Shown here: one piece after another, positions 1 to 8,612 of the stretch
Numbering within the stretch: the first letter of the stretch is position 1
Layout of the letters: every line of letters begins with the position of its first letter
Assembly (NCBI RefSeq): GCF_020616555.1
Contig: NZ_CP085173.1
Span: 1,674,001-1,738,000, forward strand
Direction of reading: 5' to 3'
From: Streptomyces longhuiensis
Lineage (GTDB): Bacteria > Actinomycetota > Actinomycetes > Streptomycetales > Streptomycetaceae
Length of the DNA: 64,000 nucleotides
The notes under the pieces: generated by a model
What the model saw: only the letters and a program-made list of their open reading frames with translations
Told to the model about the DNA's origin: nothing
Databases searched by the model: none
Position numbers and translations under genes: made by a program

Positions 1-110
1 TGCGACCGCGCTTCCGACATCGTTGTCGAAAACGCGGCCTGCACGGGTCGCCGCCCTATGGGATGCGGCAGGCCCCGAGGGGGCACCGCGTGCCGGGGCG
101 TGCGGACGCC

Positions 111-1034
111 TTATGGCGTGTAGACGGCGTCACTGCCGTACAGCTCCCTGGTGAACGCGGAGACGTCGGCGCTGCGATCGGCGCCGTCGAGGTTGTACGT
201 CAGATAGACGCCGTACCCCTCACTGACGGTGCGGCGGGCGAGGTCCGCGACCGTGCTCTGCGAGGTCCGGCCGATCTCGACGGCCGCCGGCGAAAGCTTC
301 GACTTGGGCAGTGCGATGCCGGGGACCTGCCAGGTGCCGTAGTACGGGTTCCAGGCGTAGTCGAACTTGGACGAGACGTCGACGCCGCCGTAGGACAGGC
401 GCGACGCGGCCGGGCCGATGTTGTAGAGGCTGATGATCTTGTCCGGCATGTTCGCGCGCAGTGCCGTCACCAGGTTCACGAATGAGCTGTCGTTGGGCTG
501 GCCGGTGCCGTTGTTGCCGTACTCGGCGTACTCGTCGTCGAAGTCGATGCCGTCGAGGCCGTACTGGGCCACGGTGTCCGACAGTTGCTTCGCGAACGCC
601 GAAGCCGCCTGCTGGGACGGGAAGTTGGCGAAGCCCGCGCCCTGGTGGTTGCCGAGCACCGAGAGGACGACCTTGATGCCCTTCTGCTGCAGCGGGCGTA
701 TCTGCGTGGCGGCATTGTCGAGGACGCGCTGCACGTTCTCGTTGAAGGACAGATACGCCGCCTTCGTGCCCGTGTCGTAGTTGATGTTCGCCGCGAAGAT
801 CACGGCGACGTCGAAGACGTTGCCGCCGCCGTTGGCGAGCGTGTACTTGCCGGCGTTGAGCATGCTGTTGTTGTTCACCTCGATGTACGCCACCGAGGTG
901 GGCCCCGCCTTCGCGGGGGAAGGGGCGGGGGCAGCCGCCGCGCCGGTCGTGGCGGTCGCGCCGAAGGCGAGGGCCGCGACGGCCGCGAGCGCGAGCGCGG
1001 CCGTGCGCACTCTGCTCCGTGCCAGAGTCAACAT
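111..1034 (-). CDS. Secreted endo-beta-N-acetylglucosaminidase, Endo H type (GH18)
   Basis: Predicted to cleave the chitobiose core of high-mannose and hybrid N-glycans outside the cell. The 307-residue product is close to remembered Streptomyces plicatus Endo H over its length. It has the GH18 catalytic stretch DGIDFDDEYAEYG at residues 161-173, in which D166 and E168 correspond to D130 and E132 of mature Endo H. Residues 1-34 form a signal peptide with an Ala-rich cleavage region. An upstream in-frame ATG at 1052 and a longer frame to 1151 exist, but only the ATG at 1034 has a ribosome binding site (GGGAG, 11 nt upstream). It appears monocistronic; nothing around it suggests a glycan-utilisation operon. 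Confidence 0.93.
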   Translation of the reverse strand: MLTLARSRVRTAALALAAVAALAFGATATTGAAAAPAPSPAKAGPTSVAYIEVNNNSMLNAGKYTLANGGGNVFDVAVIFAANINYDTGTKAAYLSFNENVQRVLDNAATQIRPLQQKGIKVVLSVLGNHQGAGFANFPSQQAASAFAKQLSDTVAQYGLDGIDFDDEYAEYGNNGTGQPNDSSFVNLVTALRANMPDKIISLYNIGPAASRLSYGGVDVSSKFDYAWNPYYGTWQVPGIALPKSKLSPAAVEIGRTSQSTVADLARRTVSEGYGVYLTYNLDGADRSADVSAFTRELYGSDAVYTP

Positions 1035-1463
1035 CGTTGATCGGTCTCCCATCGCATGGTCGGCGCCCGACTTGTTCGGAAGCGCCGAGTGAGCGCTCCG
1101 AGTTTTCCGCTCCTGTGACCGAATCCCGGGAATCGTGCGCGAACCCTTCACGACTCCTACGCAGGCGGCACCACAACTCGGCTCCTAGGAAGGCGAGTTG
1201 GTGCATGGCGATCGACGGTCGGCATACTCCCGTGAGAGATCGGCGGACCCTCGGGGATCCGGGGACAGCACCCGCTTCTCGTTCTCCATCAGCCAGGCAG
1301 TGGCTCGGCGGATTCAGCGGGGCGTTCTCGTCGACGACCCCGTCGGCGTCGCCGTACGCCCACACCCCCACCGGTGTGCACATAAGGGCGGGGCCGCACA
1401 CCGTCCCGCAGTGCCTCCGCCGCTGCGCGGCCGACGTCCGCCGTGCCCTCGGCGGAATCCGCC
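1035..1463. other. Intergenic stretch with no supported gene
   Basis: About 430 bases between the Endo H-like gene and the HNH remnant. Several frames are open because of high GC, but none shows a ribosome binding site, consistent third-position GC bias or a recognisable product. It presumably contains the promoter of the leftward Endo H-like gene. Confidence 0.5.
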
Positions 1464-1724
1464 CCGAGATGGACAGAACGCGTCTGGATCACTGACACCC
1501 CGAGCCGCCGGCGAACGACGACACTCCGGGAAGTGGTCAGCCACCGTCGCGGTGCGCAAGCAGGGAACGCACCAGGGATACGCGTACAGGTACCGCTTAC
1601 GGATGCGCTCCCATAGGGCTCCGTAGCCCTTGGCCGTGGTTGTACCGCGCTGCTGCTCGGCCTCCCTCGCGCGCTTGGGGCAGCACCCGCCCGTGGTCAG
1701 TTGAGGGCAGCCGGGGACAGAACA
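1464..1724 (-). pseudogene. Remnant of a phage-type HNH endonuclease
   Basis: Read leftward, this frame encodes CSVPGCPQLT, then KGYGALWERIRKRYLY, then PWCVPCLRTATVADHF and ARGVSDPDAF. This matches the order of small phage-type HNH nucleases: a zinc-binding Cys pair, a GYG..W motif, a second Cys pair, and xDH followed by a variable loop. There is no start codon with a ribosome binding site before the first Cys motif. The similarity stops just where the final Cys-x-x-Cys-His motif should come. It is therefore truncated at both ends. The family assignment rests on motif order remembered from phage HNH proteins, not on an alignment. Confidence 0.55.
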
Positions 1725-1743
1725 TAGCAGCACCGAAGAGGCA

Positions 1744-1911
1744 ACCACCTTGCTGCACAAGGGACTTGAGGCCGTCGCCGACGAGCGGCTGTGGGTCGAT
1801 CCGGACTGAGGCCTGAAGACCCGCGGCCGGCCCGAGACCCGCGCCTCCCTGGAGAACCTCGTGGCGGCGGCCCGCACCATCCGCGAGGAACTCGGGGCAT
1901 CCGCGTCCTGA
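1744..1911 (+). pseudogene. Remnant of cobalamin-independent methionine synthase (MetE-like) C-terminus
   Basis: The frame reads KGLEAVADERLWVDPD, a TGA stop at 1807-1809, then GLKTRGRPETRASLENLVAA and ends at TGA 1909-1911. MetE-family proteins carry the motif (N/D)PDCGLKTR near their C-terminus, in which Cys binds the catalytic zinc. Here exactly that Cys codon is replaced by a stop (TGC to TGA would be one base change). Only about 55 codons of the end of the gene remain, with no promoter or start. It is clearly dead. Confidence 0.7.
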
Positions 1912-2031
1912 TCCTGGGCACGCCCAGCTGGGCCGGGGCACCACGGTGCCCCGGCCCGGCGCGTCATACGGGGACCAGGAGGGCATCACGCATGGAGAAC
2001 AAGCCGCAGCACATCGTGATCGACGGCAGGG

Positions 2032-2244
2032 GTCTTCGACGGCAGCAGCACCTCCCCACGCCTGTGGCACGCACGTACAACCGGCGAAGGGGGCCGGGGG
2101 CTGCTCCTCGTGGCACAGTTCGCCCGAGGGTGGGGCACCCACCACACCACGACCGGCAAGATCATCTGGGCCGACCAGAGCATTCCGGCCTCCGGCGAGA
2201 GCGGCCCACACGTCGCCGAGGCCGTGAGGCGACTGGCAGATTGA
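2032..2244 (+). pseudogene. Remnant of an ATP-binding regulator (HATPase, anti-sigma/SpoIIAB-like)
   Basis: An open frame without a start, entered just after a stop, encodes the C-terminal half of a typical Streptomyces histidine-kinase-like ATPase. It shows TGEGGRGLLLVAQFARGWG followed by TTGKIIWADQ. The G-x-G-L..V segment and the WG...GK..W ending are characteristic of the small anti-sigma-factor kinases abundant in this genus. The N-terminal half (N-box) is missing. It lies 360 bases upstream of an intact PP2C phosphatase, a family that often works with such kinases; whether the two were ever one locus is unknown. Confidence 0.6.
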
Positions 2245-2600
2245 GCCGTCTCGGCTCTCAAGACTCTGTTGCCGGGATCCCGCTTCGGGACCAGGTGCCG
2301 AGTGTCCGCTGGCTGCGGCGCTTCCGGCGGCTCCTCAGGCCTGCAGACAGCAATGCCCGCAGCAGCCTCCGATCGGCCCTGCGGTCCCGTGGAGATATCG
2401 GCGCCTGAGCGTGCCGCCTGTGCCAACGGTGGCCTGCCGGACACCGCCCTTCCCGTACAGGCCCGCGCCACGCGAATGGGGTGTGTTCTCCGGTGGTCTG
2501 GGTGACCATGGAAGTCGAAGCCGCCAGCAGGCGCAGACAGGCCGCGCCCCGGTCCGAGGGGTGGCTCATGTGGCGTCGGCGGGCAGAAGGAGTGCCTGCG

Positions 2601-4721
2601 ATGAGCGAAGCCGAGTGGCCTCCCCCGGACATCGGCCAGGTGTTCAGCGGCCGAGCGAGCGACGAACCATCACAGCCGAGTGGGTTGATGGACCTTCTGG
2701 GAGTGGCGGCCGTGCTGCTGGACGCCGAGGGACGGGTCGTCCTGTGGAGTCCGCAGGCCGAGGAGCTGTACGGCTACACCGCCGAGGAAGCGCTCGGGCA
2801 GCACGCCGCCCAGCTACTCGTCCCCGAGGAGGACTGTGATTGGGTGCTCAAGAAGTTCGCCGAGGTCATGGAGTCGGGCCGGAGCTGGGGTGGCACGTTC
2901 CCCGCCCGTCGGAAGGACGGCGGCACACGGCTGGTGGAGCTGCGCAACATGCGGCTCCTGGACGACCGCGGCGACTTCTACGCCCTTGGGCTGGGCACCG
3001 ACGCGCCCACACTGCGCGAGGTGGAACGGGACGTAGCCCTCTCCACCCGGCTGATCTCCCAGTCCCCCATCGGAATCGCCATCCTCGACTCCGACCTGCG
3101 GTACCTGGCGGTCAACCCCGCGCTGGAGCGGATGCACGGCGTCCCCGCGAAAGACCACCTCGGTCGCCACTACCGCGAGATCATGACGGCTGCGAAGTTC
3201 GAAACACCCGAGGCCGCGATGCGGCAGGTCCTCGACACCGGGGTGCCCCTGATCGACCAGTCCACCATCGTCGGCCACAGCCCGGCCGACGAGGCACCGC
3301 GCCTGCACGCCTGGGCGATCTCGGCCTACCGGCTTGAAGACACCCAAGGCCGCGTACTCGGGGTGGCCGAACTCGTCACGGACGTCACCGAGCGTTACCG
3401 ATCGGCCAAGGAGGCGACCGCGACACGGCGGCGCCTGGCCGTGATCGCCGACGGCTCCGCCCGCATCGGCACCACCCTGGACATCGCACAGACCGCCCGG
3501 GAGCTGGCCGACGTCACTGTTCCGGAACTCGCCGACGTGGTCTCCGTCGACGTGCTCGACTCCGTCATCGACGAGCACCGGCCTCGCACCACCGCCGGTC
3601 CCGCGTTCTTCCGTGCCCTCGCGCTCAAGGCCTCCCACCCCACCGAGGCCCTCCTGGCCGCCGATCCGCCCGGCCACATCGCCGCGTACGAAGACAACCG
3701 CGTGGCCACCCGCTGTGTGCGCACCGGTCGGCCCATCTTGATCCCGCACGCCGACGGAAGCGACCTGACAGCCATCGCCCGGGACGAGCACGCCGCAACG
3801 CTGCTGGCCCGCGCCGGAGTGCACTCCTACATGGCCGTCCCGCTCATTGCTCGCGCCACCGTCCTCGGCTTCCTGGGGCTGACCCGCGCCCGCGACCCAC
3901 GGCCCTTCGACGAGGACGACCTCGCCATCGCCACCGAACTGGCCTCCCGCACCGCAGTGTGCATCGACAACGCCCGCGCCCACCAGAGCGTGCGCAACGC
4001 CGCCGAGACCCTGCAGCGCAGCCTGCTCCCCCACCATCCACCCCACCTGCCCGGCCTGCAGGTCGCCTCCCGGTACCAGCCCGCACAGGCGGCCTACGAA
4101 ATCGGCGGCGACTGGTACGACGTCCTCCCCCTGGGCGGCGACCGGACGGCCCTCGTCGTGGGCGACGTCATGGGCAGCGGTATCGACGCCGCCGCGACCA
4201 TGGGCCGTCTGCGCACCGCGACCGCGGCCTTCGCCGGCCTGGACCTCGACCCCACCCGTGTCCTCCAGCAGCTCGACACGATCACCTCCGGACTGGAGCC
4301 ATACATCGCCACCTGCCTCTACGCCGCCTACGACCCTCACCGTGGGGAGTGCCGCATCGCCAACGCCGGCCACCTGCCCCCCGTCCTCATCCGCGAAGGC
4401 AAGCATCCCCAGCTGCTCGACCTGCCCACCGGTACCCCACTCGGCGTGGGCGGCGTCCCCTTCGAGACCACCACTCTCTGCCTCGACCCGGGTGACCAGC
4501 TGATCCTCTACACCGACGGACTGGTCGAAACGCGCCACCACCCCATCGACGAGCGCCTCGACACGCTTCTGCGCGTACTGGAAGCACTCGACTGCCCGCT
4601 GGAAGAAACCTGCGACCGGCTCCTGCACGATCTCCGGCTGCCCGACGACCACGACGACGTCGCCCTGCTGATCGCCCGCAGCCAGTCGTTCACGCCAGGC
4701 GATGAACGACGTCCCCGCTGA
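2601..4721 (+). CDS. PAS-PAS-GAF-PP2C (SpoIIE-type) protein phosphatase
   Basis: Cytoplasmic sensor phosphatase of 706 residues, expected to dephosphorylate an anti-anti-sigma factor in a partner-switching pathway. Domains in order: PAS (about 25-135), PAS (150-265), GAF (290-455) and PPM/SpoIIE phosphatase (470-695). Metal-binding motifs are intact: GGDWYDV near residue 503, VVGDVMGSG near 518, NAGHLPP, LYTDGLVE near 635, and DDHDDVALL near 680. I chose the ATG at 2601 because AGAAGGAG lies 9 nt upstream; a longer in-frame extension to 2481 has no ribosome binding site and no similarity. No transmembrane segment is seen. The signal sensed by the PAS and GAF domains cannot be read from sequence. 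Confidence 0.92.
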   Translation: MSEAEWPPPDIGQVFSGRASDEPSQPSGLMDLLGVAAVLLDAEGRVVLWSPQAEELYGYTAEEALGQHAAQLLVPEEDCDWVLKKFAEVMESGRSWGGTFPARRKDGGTRLVELRNMRLLDDRGDFYALGLGTDAPTLREVERDVALSTRLISQSPIGIAILDSDLRYLAVNPALERMHGVPAKDHLGRHYREIMTAAKFETPEAAMRQVLDTGVPLIDQSTIVGHSPADEAPRLHAWAISAYRLEDTQGRVLGVAELVTDVTERYRSAKEATATRRRLAVIADGSARIGTTLDIAQTARELADVTVPELADVVSVDVLDSVIDEHRPRTTAGPAFFRALALKASHPTEALLAADPPGHIAAYEDNRVATRCVRTGRPILIPHADGSDLTAIARDEHAATLLARAGVHSYMAVPLIARATVLGFLGLTRARDPRPFDEDDLAIATELASRTAVCIDNARAHQSVRNAAETLQRSLLPHHPPHLPGLQVASRYQPAQAAYEIGGDWYDVLPLGGDRTALVVGDVMGSGIDAAATMGRLRTATAAFAGLDLDPTRVLQQLDTITSGLEPYIATCLYAAYDPHRGECRIANAGHLPPVLIREGKHPQLLDLPTGTPLGVGGVPFETTTLCLDPGDQLILYTDGLVETRHHPIDERLDTLLRVLEALDCPLEETCDRLLHDLRLPDDHDDVALLIARSQSFTPGDERRPR

Positions 4722-4804
4722 CCCGAAGCAGCAGACGGCGACAACCGCCAACAGGCCACCATTGCCCATGAAGATCCTTAACTGCTGCCCCTGGTTCGCC
4801 GCAT

Positions 4805-5262
4805 GTCACGCCTGAACAGCGCTACATGAAGCTCGGCGGCAGCTTGCTGCGCATGCGGAGCCCTCAGTACGACCAATTCATGCAAAACCTCTGCCAGGAC
4901 GCCGAGCTCATCACCCCTCATGAGATCGAAACCCTTCTTGAGGGCGGGTGGCGCGAGAGAAAGACTGCGGCATGGCTCGTGGCGGTCTCCCGCCGGACCG
5001 GGTTCCGTGAGCGCCTCGGGGAGCTCATGCCGGCGAGCGTCTGCTGTGCTGGACTGGCCAATTGCGTGGCCCTGACTTGATCGCTGTCTTCGTGAATCCC
5101 AGAGGCGACCAAGCTGCCCGATTCATGCGTCCCTGCAGCCTCTGGCAACAGTGGCTCCGGGATGCGCCCCACATACAGAGCACCACGGACCCCACCCCCG
5201 CCTGCCTGAGCCTTGTTCGCCGGCTTTGCGCCTTCGTCGACGAGTGCGCTGAAGCGAGGTGA
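4805..5262 (+). pseudogene. Decayed DUF6000-family gene
   Basis: Two blocks resemble DUF6000 proteins but lie in different frames. The first (4805-5080) reads YMKLGGSLL, then ELITPHEIETLLEGGWRERK, TAAWLVAVSRRTGF and CAGLANCVAL, then stops. The second (about 5089-5262) reads GDQAARFMRPCSLWQQWL and LVRRLCAFVDECAE, which is how DUF6000 proteins usually end. The roughly 50-residue middle segment between them is missing, so an internal deletion changed the frame. An ATG at 4826 gives an 84-residue fragment, but family members normally start about 10-20 residues earlier. No function is known for the family. The assignment is from memory of family patterns. Confidence 0.5.
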
Positions 5263-5407
5263 TGGCCGCGTATCTCGTGACGGTCTCGCTGTCCCCTGGC
5301 CTGCCGCTCCGGGGAGGTCAGCTCCGTGTGCTGGACACGGGGTTCAAGCTCTCTGCCGTTCGCCATCCTGCTCGGGTAGGTGTCCCCAACCGACGTAAGG
5401 AGGCGGC

Positions 5408-5968
5408 TCAGTCCTGCGGAGCCGCCGCAAGCACCGTGCGGCAGTCCGACCAAGCAGAGTGGCTCAGCAGCGGCTGGAATCGTGCGAAAAGAGAAAGGAG
5501 TTCGGCTCCCCACTTCTCGCGGAAGGCGGGGTCAGTCCGGGCAAGGTCGAGTTCGTTGGCGGCGGACAGCTCAGCGAAGTCCCGTCGAAGGTGCGGCTCC
5601 GGAGCATGATGAAGGCCGGTGAACCGATCCCGGAAGGCGTCCTCGGCATCCATCAGCGTCGGATACGTGGCTCTGCGGTCACACGATGCGTAGAGATACA
5701 CGATGGCTTCGGCCTCGACACCGATCGACTCTGCAAGTTCGGCGCGCCTGTCCAGAGGCAGCAAGGCGGTGGGGAAACCGTCGGTGCCGTAGAAGGCGTG
5801 ACACAGACCCGCGACCTGGAGGGCGGGACGGGCGCCCCATAGAGCGAGTTGGCCCTGGACACGCTGGAGGTGCGCGACGAGAGTGCCGCCCGGATGAGCG
5901 ATGTCCGCAGCACCGAGCTTGCGCAGCAGCACAATGGCCTGATCGGCAGGGGCAGGAGAAGCAGGCAC
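5408..5968 (-). CDS. DUF6817-family protein
   Basis: A 186-residue soluble protein that resembles DUF6817 by HLQRVQGQLALWGA, VAGLCHAFYGTDGF and the later VYLYASCDR...YP. The paired His residues (H in HLQRV, H in CHAFYG) suggest an HD-like metal site, but this is inference. The GTG start at 5968 is preceded by AGAAGGAC with 7 nt spacing. It stands alone, reading leftward. Family function is unknown; a hydrolase on small metabolites would fit the HD-like pattern but is not shown. Confidence 0.6.
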   Translation of the reverse strand: MPASPAPADQAIVLLRKLGAADIAHPGGTLVAHLQRVQGQLALWGARPALQVAGLCHAFYGTDGFPTALLPLDRRAELAESIGVEAEAIVYLYASCDRRATYPTLMDAEDAFRDRFTGLHHAPEPHLRRDFAELSAANELDLARTDPAFREKWGAELLSLFARFQPLLSHSAWSDCRTVLAAAPQD

Positions 5969-6375
5969 GGGCAGTGTCCTTCTGGCTCACGAGGTCAGCA
6001 CCCGCCCGCGCCTTTGCCTGTGGTCCGGACCCTCGGAAGCACCGGACGGGTTGTCGCTTGGGTCCCGCACTTATCATTGTGGACCCCAAAACCCCAGTCA
6101 ATCCTAGGGATTTCTGCGCAATACCCAAGCTTTGACTTGCGCCCTGCCCTGGGGCGCCGTAGTTCGGCGCAGCCGCACAGGGCCAGAGCGTCACGCAAGG
6201 CGTGCGCCTCGTCAGGGGTGCCGTCCCGGAGCAGGTCGAGGCCACCCACCCGACGCGGCAGCCGGGCCCCTCAACCCTCACACACCAGGAACCCCACCCG
6301 AGCAAACCGAAAGGTCCGCCGCAAAGCTGACGGACCCTCACGAGAGATCGAGGTCAGAGCTGACCTTCCGCACTC
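5969..6375. other. Intergenic stretch with a short coding-like remnant
   Basis: About 400 bases between two leftward genes. On the minus strand near 6145-6265, a 30-codon piece (RLPRRVGGLDLLRDG, then DEAHALRDALALCG) has the third-position GC bias of coding DNA, but it is preceded and followed by disrupted frames. I do not recognise it. The segment 6070-6130 is unusually AT-rich for this genome and might hold the promoter for the DUF6817 gene. Confidence 0.35.
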
Positions 6376-7326
6376 TCAGGTCAAAGCCGTCCCCAGCAGC
6401 TCGACGCGATGCGAAGTCGTTCGGGCGCTCACACCGAGTATGCCGAAGATGAGATCACGGCCCATCGTCGCGCCCACCAGCGTATTGACCGGGCCGAACG
6501 AGGCCGCCATCGGTGTGACCGCGGCTCCGGCCATGGCCTTTGCCGCTTGGCGTGACGCGATGAAGGCCGGGACATCGGCGGGCCGGATCAGCGGGCCACT
6601 CGACCCGACTCGGAGGCCGCAGCCTCCCGTGATCATCGACGCTCCGCGCTCAAGACAGGCTTGAGCGCACAGTTCCGGCAGCGATGCAGGACGGTCGGCC
6701 GCGACAACGAGGAACCCATCTTCGTGCAGGTACGGCACCAACGCCTCGCTGGTCGTGATGGTTTCCACGACAGCGGTCGGCTCCGCTTCAGGGAGGCGCT
6801 CACGCACCCACTCGCGGGCCACATCGGCCTTTGCCCGTCCGACGTCACAACGCCGGTAGAGGTATTGGCGGTTCAAGTTCTCCAGCGCGACCCGATCGCC
6901 GTCCACGAGCGTGAGCCCGCCCACGCCCGCACCCACGATCTCAGCCAGCACCGCGCCGCCGATGCCACCGACGCCGAGAACGGTCACGTGCGCCGCGCGC
7001 AGTCGATCCTGTGCCGCGCCGGCATCCAGACCCAAGGCCGCGAAGTACTCGACCTGGTTCCTCCAAGCGGACGCGTGCCACGAACGGTCGAACGGTGCGA
7101 CTACGAGGCGACGCCGAAGAAGCGTACGCACGATGGCGTCCACTTGGCTTCCGCTCGGCGCCGGGAGGCCGGCCGGCTCGTCGGAGACCGCTTTGAGCCA
7201 TTCGAAAATCGATTCAGGGCAGCGTCGGACCAGCAGTACCTCGTCGGAAAAAACGCGCAGCTCGTCGCCGTCACGGGACCAGGTCGCCGCGGGCGAGAGA
7301 ACGAAGCGGTCGATTCCGTCAGCCAT
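6376..7326 (-). CDS. ThiF/E1-like adenylating enzyme with PqqD-like N-terminal domain
   Basis: Predicted to adenylate a peptide or protein C-terminus, or act as a docking subunit, in RiPP maturation. Residues 115-316 are an E1/ThiF/MoeB Rossmann fold: GVGGIGG at 118-124, VDGD at 141-144, NRQYLYR around 152-158, GRAK at 163-166 and AAD at 209-211, all expected for ATP binding. Residues 8-78 read like a PqqD/RiPP recognition element, with RDGDELRVF, a helix containing FEWLKAV, and IVRTLLRRRLVV. This layout recalls ThiF-like proteins of thiazole/oxazole peptide clusters. The CxxC zinc pairs of many E1-like enzymes are absent. GGAAGG sits 6 nt before the ATG. It is the last gene of the leftward group (precursor, radical SAM, SBP-like, ThiF). 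Confidence 0.75.
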   Translation of the reverse strand: MADGIDRFVLSPAATWSRDGDELRVFSDEVLLVRRCPESIFEWLKAVSDEPAGLPAPSGSQVDAIVRTLLRRRLVVAPFDRSWHASAWRNQVEYFAALGLDAGAAQDRLRAAHVTVLGVGGIGGAVLAEIVGAGVGGLTLVDGDRVALENLNRQYLYRRCDVGRAKADVAREWVRERLPEAEPTAVVETITTSEALVPYLHEDGFLVVAADRPASLPELCAQACLERGASMITGGCGLRVGSSGPLIRPADVPAFIASRQAAKAMAGAAVTPMAASFGPVNTLVGATMGRDLIFGILGVSARTTSHRVELLGTALT

Positions 7327-7367
7327 CCCTGGCCTTCCTTCGTAGCGAGATCACCGTTTGGCGAAGA

Positions 7368-8612
7368 TCATGAAGAATCGGCGTTCCAGCTGAACCGGGG
7401 GAAGCGCACGGCGCCCATCGGTGGCCAGGGCCGACCCGCCAGTGCCTCGCGCTGCAGCCAGTGGCCTCGGAGACGCAGAAGCGGCAGGACCGGACACTGC
7501 TCACGGACCGCCCGACGCAGCGCGTCGTACGCCGCATCGTCGTCCGGGACTTCGGACAGCCGGTGCAGCAGCGGCGCGAGGACGGGGTCACGGCGCGCCG
7601 GGTCGAGCAGGTCCAGAGCACAGAACGGATCCTCGAAGAGCGGGCCCCGCAACGCGAGGAGCAGGTCGCAGGACTGCGCCGAGCCCGAGACGAAGTCGGC
7701 GGGTGCCGGCTCGACCTCGACACCGAGGTTCTCGGTCAGCTGGGCCGCGACCTCTTCGGCCACGTCCAGGTTGGGGTAGTAGTCCCAGTACCCCAGGCGC
7801 AGCCGTACGCCGGAGCCGACGGTGCTGGGTGGTGCCTCGACGTGGTGGTCGGGCGCTGCCGACTCCGCACCGTTCCAGCACCGTGCGACAAGGCGGTCGT
7901 AGCGAAGCGCGCCGAGGAGCCGGCGACGGAACTCCGCGTCGCCCACCGCCGACGGGCTGTCGGGGTTGATCTCCAGACGCATCTCGATCGCGGTCGGTGC
8001 CGTGTGGAACACCTGGCTGTCCGCGAAGTCCGGGACGCGGTCGAGCGGAAACGCCGTCGCGCACGTCACATCGACCTCGCCCCGCCGGAACCTCTCCGGG
8101 GCGTCGCGCGGATCGCGGCGGACGAGCACCCGCACAGGTGGCGTGCCGGCCTTGACGGGTTCGAGCCAGTACTCGTCATCGGCGGTGCGCACGGCACGCT
8201 CGTACGTACCGGAGGACAGTTGCCCGCACGACGAGATCGGAGCGAGATCGACGCTCCGGAGCAGGCTGGGAAGGTGCGGCGCCTGGCGGCGGAGCTCGAT
8301 GACGAGCGCGTCCTTCGATGTGCGGACGGCGCGGATGTCGCGCAGGAACCGCTGGAGCGACGGGACCGTGAGCGCGGTCCGGATGGCCCGGGCGTGATCG
8401 CGCGCACGCACCGGGCTCCCGTCGGAGAAGGACGCGCCCTGCTGGACGCGGTAGTGCTGGCTCAGCCCGTCGTCCGCGATCCACATGAGATCGAGCCGGC
8501 TACGTTGGCTCGCCGCGGCGAACCAACGGCTGAGGTAGTCGCCTCCCGTCGGTCCGTGCCATCGAATCGGGTCGTCGTCCACCTCGACAAGGACGGGGCG
8601 CGTCACGTTCAC
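7368..8612 (-). CDS. SBP_bac_5-like peptide-binding protein without a signal peptide
   Basis: A 414-residue protein resembling family 5 solute-binding proteins (oligopeptide-binding OppA/DppA group). It has the early motif GASFSDGSPVRARDHARAI (normally F.DG.PVTA.DV..A) and the two-lobe length. The N-terminus starts directly with VTRPVLVEVDDD and has no hydrophobic signal, lipobox or membrane segment, so it should stay in the cytoplasm. The GTG start overlaps the stop of the upstream radical SAM gene by 4 bases (GTGA), implying translational coupling. In this setting a role in holding the precursor peptide, or in self-protection, is an inference; SgrR-type regulators also carry this domain but have an HTH that is absent here. 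Confidence 0.7.
   Translation of the reverse strand: MNVTRPVLVEVDDDPIRWHGPTGGDYLSRWFAAASQRSRLDLMWIADDGLSQHYRVQQGASFSDGSPVRARDHARAIRTALTVPSLQRFLRDIRAVRTSKDALVIELRRQAPHLPSLLRSVDLAPISSCGQLSSGTYERAVRTADDEYWLEPVKAGTPPVRVLVRRDPRDAPERFRRGEVDVTCATAFPLDRVPDFADSQVFHTAPTAIEMRLEINPDSPSAVGDAEFRRRLLGALRYDRLVARCWNGAESAAPDHHVEAPPSTVGSGVRLRLGYWDYYPNLDVAEEVAAQLTENLGVEVEPAPADFVSGSAQSCDLLLALRGPLFEDPFCALDLLDPARRDPVLAPLLHRLSEVPDDDAAYDALRRAVREQCPVLPLLRLRGHWLQREALAGRPWPPMGAVRFPRFSWNADSS

Noticed and set aside
2814..4769. Long open frame of 651 codons antisense to the PP2C phosphatase gene
   Set aside because: It is the mirror of the GC-rich third positions of the real gene on the plus strand, has no ribosome binding site and no recognisable domain.
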